A stretch of DNA of 64,000 nucleotides from Plantago ovata (lineage: Eukaryota > Streptophyta > Magnoliopsida > Lamiales > Plantaginaceae), in contig CM051457.1 of the NCBI GenBank assembly GCA_028274465.1, positions 110,297,982-110,361,981 of the forward strand. Direction: 5' to 3'. The notes under the pieces are model-generated. The model did no database searches. It was not told where the DNA came from and saw only the letters and a list, made by a program, of their open reading frames with translations. Within the stretch, counting starts at the first letter, position 1. The number at the start of each line of letters is the position of its first letter. Shown here one piece after another: positions 24,301 through 36,167 of the stretch. The position numbers and the translations under genes were made by a program.

Positions 24301-25575
24301 CTTTTAACGCAACTCGCAAACTATGTAGCTTCCATTCAATTGTCATCAACTCTTCATAATCTGAAACACCAACAGCTACACAACCAACAATTATACCAAC
24401 AACAGGGGCATCTTGTCTCTTATTTGATCTTCTCTCCCTACAGTATCAAAAGCATCAACAACTGAACAAAATAAAAAAGTAAAACATCAGCAACACATGT
24501 GAAAAGCACAATGTCACACTTTAAAAAAATAACATAACATGACCTCTTATAAATATCCCTTATAAATATAGCACGACCCCTTAAAATCATACCACTACAC
24601 CGTAACCCTTCAGCAAAAAAAACTAAATTAGCATAAGATTACACCTCCTAAAAACCATAACACAAGACCTTACATAGCATAACATGATCTGTTAAAACTA
24701 CAACAACACAAATATCAACATCTAAAACCATAATATCCCCACTTAAATCAATTTCATAATCCCAACGACACTTAAAAACACACCAAAATTCATTATAAGC
24801 ATACCAGAAACACTTAGTACATAAAAAAATAATTCAACAGCAGAAACTAAGTATAATAATAAGCATACCAGATACATTTAAAACAACACCAACATCCATC
24901 GGAAACAACACCAAAAATATCTTATAAAGCATACCACATACACTTAAAACTGTAACACACTTGAACCATAACATCACACAAACAGAGCATATAATAGAAA
25001 GAATACAATCACAAACACTTAAAAACACAACAAAAAGCAGATTCACAATATCAAAATCAACAACTAAACTAACATACCAGTACTGGAAGAATCAACTCTC
25101 CGTCTTGAAAACTCTTCAACGGATTAACAACGTCTGAAACACCAGAAGAACCCTTCCTCTTCGTCATGATTCAAATCCCTAGCTAGATCTGTGAAATCGG
25201 ATCTGAGAAAAAACCAAATTTGAAACCCTAGATCTCACAAAATACAGTGAGAATAGTAAATCAAACACAAAGGTAGCATAAACGAAGAAAATAGGAGAAC
25301 AATCGGCGTGTTTCTTCGATCAATCGGAAAAGTTTGAGATTTAGAAGCAGGAGAAGAAGATGGGAATTTGCAGAGAGAAAAAAGGGATTTCACACAGTAA
25401 ACACGTTGAATTATGTGTTTTCTGCGTGAATCGCTTTTGATATAAGCTACAGTAAACCGAGTTTTTAAAAAATCGAGCGGTTTAACCAACAACGAGTTTT
25501 TGACAAAACCAGTCACAAAACCACCGAGTTTTGCACAAAACCAGGTCTTTCCTTCGTATTAGGAAAGGCCTCCCC
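21320..25575. mobile_element. large TIR element with mirrored TTATGGTTTT arrays
   Basis: The ends are inverted: left CCTTTCCTACCAACATGG then AAAGGCCTGGTTTT; right, on the minus strand, CCTTTCCTAATACGAAGG then AAAGACCTGGTTTT. Each end leads inward to a 5'-UTR-like CT-rich leader (TCTCTCTCTC near 21507, and TTTTTTCTCTCTGC on the minus strand near 25380). The left half repeats a (T)TATGGTTTT(T)AAT motif about ten times on the plus strand; the right half carries it on the minus strand. A related 60-bp segment occurs at about 21795 and 22796. No transposase was recognised. Mutator-like is possible from the long inverted ends. Confidence 0.55.
24283..25167 (-). CDS. small gene carried by the TIR element, unresolved
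   Basis: On the minus strand an ATG at 25167 opens MTKRKGSSGVSDVVNPLKSF and reaches a GT donor after about 30 codons. Near 24430 an acceptor precedes an exon reading QDAPVVGIIVGCVAVGVS then EELMTIEWKLHSLRVALKV, ending in TAG at about 24283. The phases of these two exons do not join directly, so another exon or another splice site is needed. I do not recognise the product. Plant-like leader sequence before the ATG supports a real transcription unit. Confidence 0.3.
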
Positions 25576-25620
25576 GTAGATTTTAGCTTCTTTTTTTTAT
25601 AGAATGAAGATCATTGTTTA

Positions 25621-26208
25621 GGGCTTCTCCAACAGTTGATCCCAAAAGTGGAGCTCAATTGCGCTACGTCAACATTCCACTAACTTAATCCCCATCTCTT
25701 CTAACATACTCCAATAGTTGGTCCCATTGATTCCCTTATTTTCATTTATTTTACTATTATTTTATTTCATCCTTTTTTTTCATTTTTTTTTCAAAATTCA
25801 TTATTCATTCATTTTAAAACATCATATTAATTATAAAATATATCAAAATGTAATGAATACTACAATAAATTTTCAAATAAAAATATAGTATAATAAATTT
25901 GCTATTGTGGAGGTCTACTTTTACAAATTGTATTTTATATTTTTATTTATGCTTTAATATAAATATAGAATAATAATAAAAAAGACATGTACAAATAAAA
26001 TAGTATATGGATTTTACAATAGACATCACTTTGCAATATTGAATGAAGAGAAGAAAAAATAAAACAAGTAAGTAAATGAAAAAAATAATAAACAATAGTC
26101 GAGCTTGAGCTCAACACTTGAGCTCAAGCTCAACAGTTGAGCTCAATGAGCTTCTGTTGGAGTAGTAACAAGGAGCTCAACACCCTAGTTGCTACTCTGT
26201 TGGAGAGG
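25621..26208. mobile_element. PIF/Harbinger (Tourist)-like MITE
   Basis: The ends GGGCTTCTCCAACAGT and (inverted) GGCCCTCTCCAACAGAG are flanked by TTA on both sides, the usual TTA target of this superfamily. The 588-bp interior is AT-rich and noncoding, with GAGCTCAA palindromes near the right end. Confidence 0.7.
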
Positions 26209-26369
26209 GCCTTAACAATATTGTTGTACATGTGGTCCCACTTAGAAGCCCCAATTAAGCTCTAAACCATTGGAATGTTCAATTTGAAAGAGGTTTATTT
26301 TGAAACTTTTATATTTAAAGTCCTAATTAAACTTAAAACCAAAAGGAGTGTTCTATAATTTTTATTTTT

Positions 26370-26839
26370 AGAGGCTTGGTTCTAAATTCTAAGCAGCAAT
26401 AATTAAAATGAGATAATAAAGTAGTTCACTCAAAAGAATAAAATTGAATTCACGTTGGAACGCCTACCACATACCAAAAGCGCGTTACTCGAAAACCAAG
26501 TGACAAATAGTAAACGACACCGTTTCTTCCTTCTTCTCCGGTGATATTTCATTCTGAACTTTTCTCCACCGCTTCAGGTACGGCGATTATCCTCCCTGTT
26601 CAATTCAAATTCACCGACCGTTTGTTCATAGCAGTAACACGATTTCTAACATGTCCGTGTTGTGGAGTTCCATTACTACTTAACAATTGCTTGTTTCTCC
26701 TCTCGTTTTAGTCTCGCTTATATATAGCTTGTTATTTACTCCAATTAGAAGCTTCCACTGTTACATCAAAATGTTCAATACATGCCAAATTATGAGCTGC
26801 AATTATTATATGTTACTTTCTGTTTTTCGCATATGCAAA
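26370..26839. other. possible 5'-leader exon and intron
   Basis: 26500-26577 is a TTCTTCC-rich leader ending CTTCAG|GTACGG, typical of a plant 5'-UTR exon. Nothing coding follows until the STIP1-like remnant at 27413, so this may be the old leader of that gene. Confidence 0.35.
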
Positions 26840-27400
26840 AAGTTAGTTTTCATGTTCAGTGATTGGTATGCAATAGATGTCATTCATTTGGAGATTACTG
26901 CAATGCACTTTTATGGTACTGATTGTATTAACTTGAGTCGTTGAATTCTCGAAAAGGTATCATGTACTTCCAATTCCTATATTATACTCTTGTTAGTTAC
27001 GACTTGACTTACGTGTGAAGAGTGAGGACTAAAACATTACAATGAGCTATCATTGACCATAGTATACATGGTTGCATGTTCTAGAAAAAATTATGAATCT
27101 CTATGATTCAGTTATGCAGAATATGTGATAAACTACTATTTCATTATGCGAGATGCTTAACTTTCATATGTGACAAAGATGCATTAACTGCTGTTAATAA
27201 CTCCAGCTGCGGGCAAGCGGCTGTTTGCAGACTACATACCTTTAATTAGTGGTCTAGTTAATGGCTGTGAATACTTTCTCAATAATGGAAGGAAGATATA
27301 CTACTGTACTGCATAACTTTAACTGGTGGTGTAACAAATGAATGTTATTATCGGTGTATTAATTGATGCTTATTTTGGAATGTTACAGTTGGGGACTGGT
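26840..27400. repeat. segmental duplicate, copy 1
   Basis: It matches 41830-42410 with many small differences. Shared landmarks are GTACTGATTGTAT, GCAGAATAT, AATAACTCCAG, TTAATGGCTGTGAATA, TACTGCATAACTTT and TGTTACAGT. Both copies continue through a variant of GGGACTGGTTGGTA and end at AACATGGA, after which one joins STIP1-like and the other ABCB-like sequence. Confidence 0.75.
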
Positions 27401-27412
27401 CGGTAAAACATG

Positions 27413-28205
27413 GAAAGTATCAAGATATGGAGAGATTGGGCATGGATAGAGAGATTGTGAAGTTGGCCAGTGGATAGGTGGAGAGTTTGTCGGGAAACGT
27501 AGACAAAATCAGCGTTCTCAGACCAAAGGGCGATATTCATTGTGGAGTATTTGCTTCCGGCAGCAGCAGTTGCTCCGATGAAGGATCTAGTTGCAATCAG
27601 ATAAGAAAAAGGAAAAGAAGTTAGCCAAGAAGAGGTCTTCTCACTCTCGTGGAAGAAGGGAGTTAAATCCGCCTGGGCTGGTTCATTTGAGAAGCACACT
27701 GAAGGATTTGGGATGTAAATATGACATTACTTGAGAAGATGGATTATAGAGGAAGTGGGGTTGGTAAAAACACCCAGGGAATACATGAACATGTTTCAAT
27801 ATTTATAAAGAGGCTTCTAGAGTATCAACATTGCAAGGAGAGTAGGACAGACAATGCCTGCCCCAGTCTAGTCAAGATTCAGGAAGTCGCTCAAAAGAGA
27901 AACGTTGGTTTTTAGTAAGCTCATCATAAGAAAAAGGCCTATATTCTCGGAGACCAATTATTGGCAGGAAAGGAAGAGAGGGGGTTGAAGTTTTCCAGAT
28001 CATTTTTGATATGAGAAGACCCCAGGTTCGTTCTTGGAGAACTCGAATGCAGAACAGGAAGCTAGGAAAATTGATATCTTGATGCCTGAACTTCAGTACA
28101 ATATCAAGTTTCTTTGGTTGATGTGACATTCAGAAGATAGATAGAGATCTAATGAGAGGGAGACTGGTTGTTTTGCAAAAAGAAAAGGAAATTTGGTTTT
28201 TTTCC
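27413..28205 (+). pseudogene. STIP1/TFIP11 (NTR1)-like G-patch protein remnant
   Basis: The order of recognisable segments matches plant homologues of tuftelin-interacting protein 11. These are: acidic N terminus (YQDMERLGMD, GGEFVGKRRQNQRSQTK, GVFASGSSS), G-patch (LLEKMDYRGSGVGKNTQGI), middle region (IGRKGREGVEVFQIIFDMR, RPQVRF), and MPELQYNIKF followed by IQKIDRDLM. The frame changes many times and includes stops. This family acts in spliceosome disassembly. No introns are visible across the segments. The copy is dead. It is joined on its 5' side to the duplicated noncoding block. Confidence 0.75.
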
Positions 28206-30130
28206 AGCAGATCGAAAAGAATTCGTCATTAGACTATATCTGAAGCTATATTTATAGTATGGGATGGATGGTAGATTTTGTCCTAACATCATATTGAAAT
28301 ACACCTAATCTTCAGTCTTTATTTATTTATGAAGAGGGTGTTTATGAAATATTAAGTTCTGCTGCCTCTATTACAACATATAACCAAATATGCTAGACAT
28401 GCCCTTTTTTGCACTTTTGTTTATATTGTCTAACTCATTGCTTTTGCTTCACATTTGACACACTTTCTAGGTTGAGCCATTTCACTGTTTACTGTTTAAA
28501 AATTGTTTGTGTTCATTGTCCTTACTCTGTGTTTGGTGTACAAGATAGCTTTGCCTGCTATGGTTGTGGATGAAACTTGTCAACGGGAATATTGTATTTG
28601 AACTTTCTGTTTCCATATGCAGGGTTCTTCAGAGATTATTAAGGCCTGCAATACCACTTGTATGTTGTCTGAGCATTCATGAATACCGTATTTTTTCTGT
28701 CAGACTTGAGTATATTGGTTCTTGTAATCTGGAGTTATTTCCAGTAAACCCTTTGTTTTAGATATTTTGTCGATTCCCTCTTTATTTTTCTATTTGTCGT
28801 TGTATTTTGCTGAGTTATTGCCTTAGGATTTATGAGAATACAGTGTAGCAGTTGTATGGTTTGTGCCACTGTAACGGAAGGTCATTTTATGAAGAATTTT
28901 GGTTTATTTGCAGGTTATTATCATTATTTTTGGGATGATTTGCTATTTGACAAGAATGTCCAATTGTCCACAATATCTTATCCTTGATTGAATTTGGCAC
29001 TTCAACAGAGCTGCTTAAGAACAATCTCGAGCAGTCTGCTTTCAGTCAGCGAAAGTTTATAGAGTCAAGTGGTATGTTTCTTTTCTATGCTGATTTCATG
29101 GCGTTTGCTTATATTGTGTTATATGATGCTATTGGTTGTACCTTGATGGATACATATTCGTATGGAGAAGCAACTTCATTATCTTACTGTGTCAGACATC
29201 TCGTTTATTTCTCATTCAGTGGACTTGGTTTGAGGATAATATATTCACTTGTAGATGCTTTAAGGGAATTGCAGCCCCCAAAATGTGCTCTATAATTAGT
29301 TAGTATAGTGTAGCCATACCTTGAAATAAAATGGGCGTCAAGTATATACTGAATGGGCAGAACATGCATAGGGCCATTTAGTATAATTTGAGACTTAAGA
29401 TACTAATTTGTTACGAGTAGAATTTTGGTGGGTTTAACTATTGGATGTCATAAATCTTACAGTATAAAATTAACTTCATAACTGATGTACTGACTTGACC
29501 ATGTGTTTTATTGACATTACACCTTTTCCGTTAGATAGGATACACGTCATCACTTACAGTCTGAACTTATAAGCAGAAGCTGTTGTAGTAAAAAGATTTA
29601 AACAAGACTTCCCTAAACTGAAAATTATTTTAGAAAGGTTCAGTGTTTTAACTTTTGTTTTCTACATCTAATAGGTTAATTTTGCATCCTAGCGAAGTGT
29701 TTATCCTTGCTAATATCTGGCAAGAATGTACAAAAGAGATTAGTTACTTTAAGAATGATATTACAATTTCTTCTTCTGTGCCATGGTAGGTAGGTGGTAA
29801 ATGATATTTACTTAAAATATGTCGGAGTAAAATGTCTTTGTCAAACAAGTTCAAAATAACATCAAAATATGAATGTCAATGTGTTCTCATAACTATCCAT
29901 CAGTGCTCTATATTGCTAAATCCTTTCCTTTATAGATTCCCTAATTCTGCTATCTTGTTAGTGTTATCTCATCTTGCTTCTTGTAGTTTGAAATCCATGA
30001 TACAAGTTAAATTGTATTTATGCTAGGATGGGGTATAAATGAGGAGAGAAAATGGGCTTGACAATTATCGCTAAAGTTGACAAGATTTCAACAATACAAA
30101 AGTTATTGTTGTCATTAAAAGTTTCACATC
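28206..30130. other. unassigned, weak coding traces
   Basis: A segment at 28990-29070 reads STELLKNNLEQSAFSQRKF after a GCAG acceptor and could be an exon, but I do not recognise it and no partners were found. The remainder (29300-30130) shows nothing of note. Confidence 0.3.
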
Positions 30131-30176
30131 AATTGCACCTAGACACCAAGCGGTTCCATTTCATCCCTATTTTCAC

Positions 30177-30360
30177 CTATAAAAGCCGAGAGATTGCGTG
30201 GCGATGTTTTCGATGAACTTCTAAACAATTCTAGTTCACAAGGAAAAGAAGCAAAGAGAGAAAACTGAGATAAAAGAGAAGTAGAAGATAGAAAAGAAAA
30301 AAGAAAGGGAAGGGAAAGAAGAAGCGATCTACGTTGCAGTTGTGGTTGCCAAGACATTAC
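30177..30360 (+). promoter_or_regulatory. TATA box and 5'-UTR exon of the RF298-like gene
   Basis: CCTATAAAAGCC at about 30176-30187 is followed by a purine-rich leader that ends ACATTACAG|GTGAGA at 30361. The intron would end at the TTGTAG before 31211, eight bases upstream of the ATG at 31218. Inferred from signals alone. Confidence 0.45.
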
Positions 30361-31217
30361 AGGTGAGAATTCTTAGCATCTCTTGGTAAATCTGGTGTTC
30401 TATTTTTATTAAGAAATAATACTTCTTGGATTGTTGATGATTTCTTTATTGGATCAAGGTTTTGTGATTAACTAATTATGGGGATGAATAGGGTTTGAAC
30501 TAGAGTTTTGGTGAAAATGAACTATCTCAATTAGATCGTGTATTTACATGTATTTTCAAGGAATTAAAATCAGCTATGGAATTAGTAAACAACACATCTA
30601 TATTGTTTGCTTCAAGGATCAATTTCATGTTTTTTCCCCCTTCATGATTTAGGTTAAGATGATAGAATTAGATTCTACATAACTCATTGTCTTGCCAGAT
30701 GAATGATGTGATCTTCTGATGGAAATGAATATGGATCTGCAAAGGGTGATGTTATGGATGGTTGGGTTGCATGGTGTCTAGTGTCCATTGACTAGTCATT
30801 AATTTGAGTAGCTAGATATAAAGAATACTTGTAGTGATAGATAAATATAGAAACAAGTATCGCCTATTTAAAAAAGATATATCAGGATTAGTTTGATGCT
30901 TCTATTCATCATCACTGCGTTTACTGTAAGTTATGTTCTTGAGAACTGAAATTGGAACCCATATGAACAAAAATCCCGTGTATATAGGGTCCTGGGGAAG
31001 GGGGTGATCACAGATGAGCTTGGAATAAGTGATGTGTCTAGAAAAGGTCTGCAGCAATCACTTTGGAATTGAAGTGCTGAGTCCCATGTAGTATAAAATA
31101 AGTTTTTGCAGTCGGTTATAATATACAATAACATATCCCCCGGTGCTGAAATACATTCCGGTATTTCTTGACAAATTTTATGACATTGCCTAATTGTTGT
31201 GCTTGTAGTTTGCACTC

Positions 31218-33369
31218 ATGGATGGTTCTAAAAACAAATACTTGAAAGATGATGGAAAATCCAAGTCATCAAAATCTTATACAATGGACAAGAAGCTTGT
31301 AGGATCCAGTGTTGATCTTAATCTGGGGCAAACTTCACAAGACTTTTGTGGTGCATCAACGGCTACGTGTGCAGGAGAGGTTCCTGGTTCACATGAGTAC
31401 ATGAATGTGTTACTGGATAGCTATCACGGTGATAAAAAAGCTATGGTTTCTGATTTAGTCAAAACTATAGGAGACCTGGAGGAACAGGTCAAGCAGCGTA
31501 AAAAAAGGGCCCTTGAGACGCTAATCCGTGCTGAAAATTTAGTTCATGAAACACGGAAGGAACTGAATATGCTGAGGATGGAGATTGATAAGCGAAAAAG
31601 GGAAAAAGAGAATAAGGATGCGGAAAATTCCTGTAATTTAAAACTCAAGGAGATGCAACAATCGGTAGAGGCTGCCTGGACTGAAGCTTGCCTTCGTATT
31701 GACAAGTGTAAAAGGCTGGAGTGTGAAAACACGACTCATAAGGCTAAAATTGAAGCTTTTATGCAGAATTTGGCAGAGTCAAAGAAAGAATTGAAGAAGG
31801 CTAAAAACCGAGAAAAAAGGAAGCTGAGAAAGGCTAAAACGGATGAGAAGCAGAATAGAGCTCTTGAAGCACAGTGTGATGCAGAGGAGCAAAAGGTACA
31901 GCAGCTGCAACTTGATTTAAGTCAAGTAGAGAAGGATGCAAAAGAAGCTGAGGTGCGTACTGTTCTGTATTTGATTCAGCTTCTATGAACATGACTTGCA
32001 AAGTATCTCTTGGTATGCTCCGTGTTTTTCTCGTTTACTTTATATCTTTTCACACCTCCGTGCTACTAGCCTACTACTCTCAGAAAAATTTCAATTATCG
32101 TGGCCGAAAGACTTCTGTTTTTTTATTGATGATAATACCCTTCGTGCCCAGAGATGACATACAAGGTTTCAGCAATTAAGAACTTTTTCCATGTTACTTT
32201 TATGAGTTTTACCTTGATGGCTTGACAGTGTCTGATACACAACCTATAGTCTGTTCAACCCTCTGGCAACCTGTTCTAACTCAATATCATTTTAAAGAAA
32301 GGTGTTCTTTTCATTGTCTCTCCTTGTGTAATCTGTTACTTTTAGCTAGTCTTTTCTACAAGCAAGCCATAGGTGAATGTTAATTGCACTCTTGCTTGCA
32401 TTATTGTCGAGTACAAGTGATTTCCAGCATGTTCCTTGAAAGAATGCTTGGTTTGGACCAGATTCCTACACTTAGATATGTTCTTAACTTTCTGTGACCC
32501 TTGAACAGAAATAGGTATCTGATCCAGTGATTTTCTTCTATATAGTCAGAGTAGAAAGTTTGCGAGCTTAATTCCCACAAAAGCTTAGTCAGAATAGCCT
32601 GGTTTTAATCCATTTGATTTAATAAGGTCCACCTTTCTGTTATAGGAATCTGTGTCATGTTATTTCTGTAGGGAGAAAAACAAATTCACCTTGGTTACAT
32701 TAACAAGTGCCTGCGTATGACTTAGCCCAGGAGCTGTTCATCCCCTGATACTGTATGATGTACATGCGCATGAAAGCTTTTAGTAGATTTAATGCCTTAT
32801 TTACACCTACCGGAGGGTTACTTTTGATCTCTAGCCTTTGGCTGGATAACAGATTGGTATTCGATTGAAAAAGGCTGGTACTTGGATGTTTGATTAGTTT
32901 TGATACCTGTTCAGTGCAAATCATTGTGCAAGATTAACTTTGGATATCTTTGATCCAGTCATTTATGATATTTGCATTTGGCTACTTAAGATTAACCCAA
33001 GATGAATCAAATGGACATGTCAATATTGCCAATATTGTTTCATGAGAAGTAACTGTAAGTCTTTTCCTCTGATTTCATATTGTAGACGAATTGGAGACAA
33101 GCATTGCATGAAAAGAGCAGATGATTACTGTTCTCTCTGAAGAAAGGAAAAAGTTGGAGATACATAGAGCTAGTTCAAGGGCAAAGTTATCCCAATTGCA
33201 CCAAACTTCTGAGATTGATCGTCAGCAAGCTGAGGGCGAGCTTGGTAGACTTAAAACTGATTTCTCTTGTATGGAATTGTCACTTCGGGTGGGAGATATG
33301 ATGTTATACGATAGCCCTGAGGCAGTAGCCTTTACTGCCCGTGCTTTTCAGGAATCTTCAGAAGAATAG
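31218..33369 (+). CDS. RF298/MIP1-like coiled-coil protein, lacks RING
   Basis: Exon 1 (31218-31952, 245 codons) and exon 2 (33086-33369) give about 339 residues. After a low-complexity start (residues 1-85) a long coiled coil runs to near the end: DLEEQVKQRKKRALETLIRA, KELNMLRMEIDKRKREKE, LAESKKELKKAKNREKRKL, then in exon 2 NWRQALHEKS and SEERKKLEIHRASSRAKLSQ. The order matches the central region of plant RF298/RF4/MIP1-type RING E3 ligases, which are about twice as long. Both the usual N-terminal part and the C-terminal RING are missing, so ligase activity is not expected. Exon 2 is 284 nt and slips one base at 33110-33120 (EKS, then QMITVL), giving an early TGA if real. Confidence 0.6.
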
Positions 33370-34315
33370 GTGCCTGCTATGTTGGGTAAAAGAAAAGTGT
33401 GCTGTTTTCTTGCCATGTGCTCATGGAAGTGGTCCGTCACCACTGCTGTGAGCGTAAGTTCAATTGGAAACCGAAATTGTGACTGTTATTGTCATGTGGA
33501 GATCGACTTTAGTAATCTTCTAACAAATAATGTGTAATGTTTATTATGTTTGATTTGAATTGGAGTCCACAAAACAGTAGACTACTGGTTCTTCTTGTGT
33601 TATATAGTGGGAACATTATATAGGCATTTCATCCAGAACAGAGATTGCCTGAATTGCAATGTAAGTTTTGGGCTTTTATGTGTGTGATTGTTAGCAAGAT
33701 AATTCCATTTTTATCTTGCTAAAAGCTAACTTGACGCCTATGAAAATGAATTGCGAATATAATTCCAATTTTTTCTGAAGAAAGCAAGCATGTCGTAAAC
33801 TTGTTGATTAATACTCAAAAACTTGTTGATTAATACTCAAGAAGAATTGATTTTTTTTTTTTTGAAAAGGATATTGTACGTACTTTGAACATTCCTCATA
33901 TAACACAACACGGTTAATAGTAGGTCTGAATCATTCTCAACGAATTCATAAAAAGTGAGTCAAATTTGTCAACAGATTTGGATCCACGTAGTAGAGACTA
34001 GAGAATAAAGATCTTGACTCTTGGGCGACTAATCTAGTAGAACAGCTCAAACGATAAAGAAGTAGAGTTCACTTTTTCGATGACTGTACCATTTGTACAA
34101 AATAAGAATATTCCCTTCACTATGCACCACATGATGTCTTGCAGTAGATCTTTTCTACATGAACAGTTGACAATGCAGATTGGATAAAAGAAACACAAAC
34201 TTGCAAAGATGGGAATAGCATAAACTGAATGCCACCAGGACATCCAGAACTATGAACTGGCCTGAATGTCCAAGTGTCAATTAAGCTTTCGCCTTTAGCA
34301 TACTAGACAGACCAG

Positions 34316-34790
34316 CGGGGGATTTCAAACTGCTGTCAACCTATGACAATCAGCATAGATTTAAAAACCAAAAGTATGCAAACATAATCTCTAACAAAGA
34401 CAGACCATATATAGGAAGCTAACACAAAAGCATATCGATGATGCAGATACAGGTTTAATTCTTGGACTCTGCATTTGGACATCACAAGTCAGATGTAGTG
34501 GCTTGCACAAACACATCATGCAGACAGTCAGTAGTTTCTGCATTAAGATATTGGGTGTGGCAGCAAGTATCAAGTTTCCGTCTTCTGCATACGAGACTGG
34601 GGTAGATCCTAGAAGTTTCCATGGAAATATCATCCGGAGGATTTCGAACTGCGGTCTACCTATGACAATCAGCATAGAAAGAAAAAAAAACACTCTGCAA
34701 ACAGAAGTTCTAACAAAGATATAACAAATACAGAGTGCGAACACAAACACACACTGTTGATGCAGATGCCGGTTTGATCACATGTAGCGG
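34316..34790. repeat. about 150-bp direct repeat, spacing 320 bp
   Basis: 34316-34470 and 34636-34790 share GGATTTC(A/G)AACTGC, CCTATGACAATCAGCATAGA, TCTAACAAAGA and GATGCAGAT(A/G)C(A/C)GGTTT. Several AAACACA/TGCACTCTGCA phrases recur further right. Confidence 0.7.
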
Positions 34791-35032
34791 CCTGCACTCT
34801 GCAAACACAAACGCATACTGGTGAAGCCTGTCTGCTGCTCCAACATTTGCAATCAGCTGTAGAGGTTTGCACTCTGCAGAGGCATCATGCATGCATACCG
34901 ATAAATCAAAGACAGTTTTTTGGAGACTAGTGTCACAGACTCGCACCGAAACTTGGAGACAAATCAAAGTGATATAAGTTCCTTTGATTTAAAAATTAAA
35001 AATTAAAAATTAAGAAAAAAAAAAAAAAAATG

Positions 35033-35059
35033 CTCCCATGGCGGTCCACCGTGGGAGCT
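35033..35059. repeat. short perfect-loop hairpin
   Basis: GCTCCCATGGCGG, a TC loop, then CACCGTGGGAGC form a 12-bp stem with G-T wobbles, directly after a poly-A stretch at 35016-35031. It could be the end of a small retroposed element or a foldback remnant. Confidence 0.5.
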
Positions 35060-36167
35060 CCAGATCGGAGAGTTTCCGACCTGAGCTCAAATGATATTTA
35101 TTTTATTTTTCTTCTTATCCAGTTCACCATCCATGTCGCCGTCCAATTCAACCTATTCATCATAATTCATCCCAATTGTTCATAATTCGTCCTAACTAAT
35201 TTGTGTATCGAAGTGTGGGGCCGGGACCGTATTTGTATTTTTTTTTAAATCACTTGGGACCGTATCCAAGGGGACATTGAGTTGGGGACTAAATATGCAA
35301 TTTTTCCTCTCTAAGTCTCTAAACAATAATGTTGTATGTAAGTGAATAAGTGATGTAACATGTTTAATTAGAGGCGCAACCATATTTCTCTATTTTCAAA
35401 AATATACATTTTGCCTCCTCATCTTCACAAAACCCACTAATAATGGTAGTAAAAGTCATAACATTGGGCCGCAAATCGTTGGAATGAAGTTTGAAAGGAT
35501 CCATTACCTTGCAATTTTTCCATTTGTGGATAATCCATTAATAAGGACATGATATGATTCTATTGTTTAATAGAAGTAAGCATGTATGTATGAGGATAAG
35601 AAATGTATAAGTAAACTTGAACTTGAGCAACATCACATAGCTTAAATACTCAACTCGTTAAGGTAAGAAACTAAGATTCGTGTTTGAACTCGAACTTTAA
35701 CATCTACACTAGAACTCGAGCTCGAATCAAGAAGAGGCTCGTTAAATTTAAACTTTAATCTGGATTTGATTGAATATTAGAAAATGTAAAGTAATATGGT
35801 TACTTTCGGAAAATTTAGAAATGTAATAATAAAATTATTAGCATGGCCAATTTGTACTGTAATTCATGTCCATGATTCTTGAATAATACCATGTGTATTG
35901 CAATAACATGCATTATCATAAATCTGATGAATGAAATCAACACCAATTGAGGTGGATTAAAAACTATCCACAATGCTAAGCATCAAGATATTATCCACAT
36001 TCCACATGATTTCAGAAAGTACTTGTACATTTGTAAATAAGTAGAAATTAACAGAGATTTAGGTCGATTACAGAGATCTGGAAACTTCATTACTAGTTTG
36101 AAGCACCAACTATATGTGTACTTTTATGAGCCCATTATAATCCTTATAACAAGTCTTTTACATCTTG

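Larger units (their letters stand above)
21117..26360. mobile_element. outer MITE-like element split by later insertions
   Basis: The left flank TTAGAGCACTCCTTATGG (21117) and the right flank, inverted, AGAACACTCCTTTTGG (near 26340-26355) are imperfect inverted repeats. Inside each, AATTAAGC-type phrases follow in mirror order. The simplest reading is one small MITE interrupted by the 4.3-kb element and by the Harbinger-like MITE at 25621. Borders are approximate. Confidence 0.4.
33370..36167. other. intergenic, repeats only
   Basis: No gene recognised. It holds the duplicated block 34316-34790, the hairpin at 35033-35059, a short tandem phrase AACTTGTTGATTAATACTCA at about 33799-33840, and GAGCTCGA-type text near 35710 like that of the 12670 MITE. 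Confidence 0.45.

Noticed and set aside
27370..27699. 109-codon minus-strand ORF
   Set aside because: It is antisense to the STIP1-like remnant, whose plus-strand segments match a known family in order.
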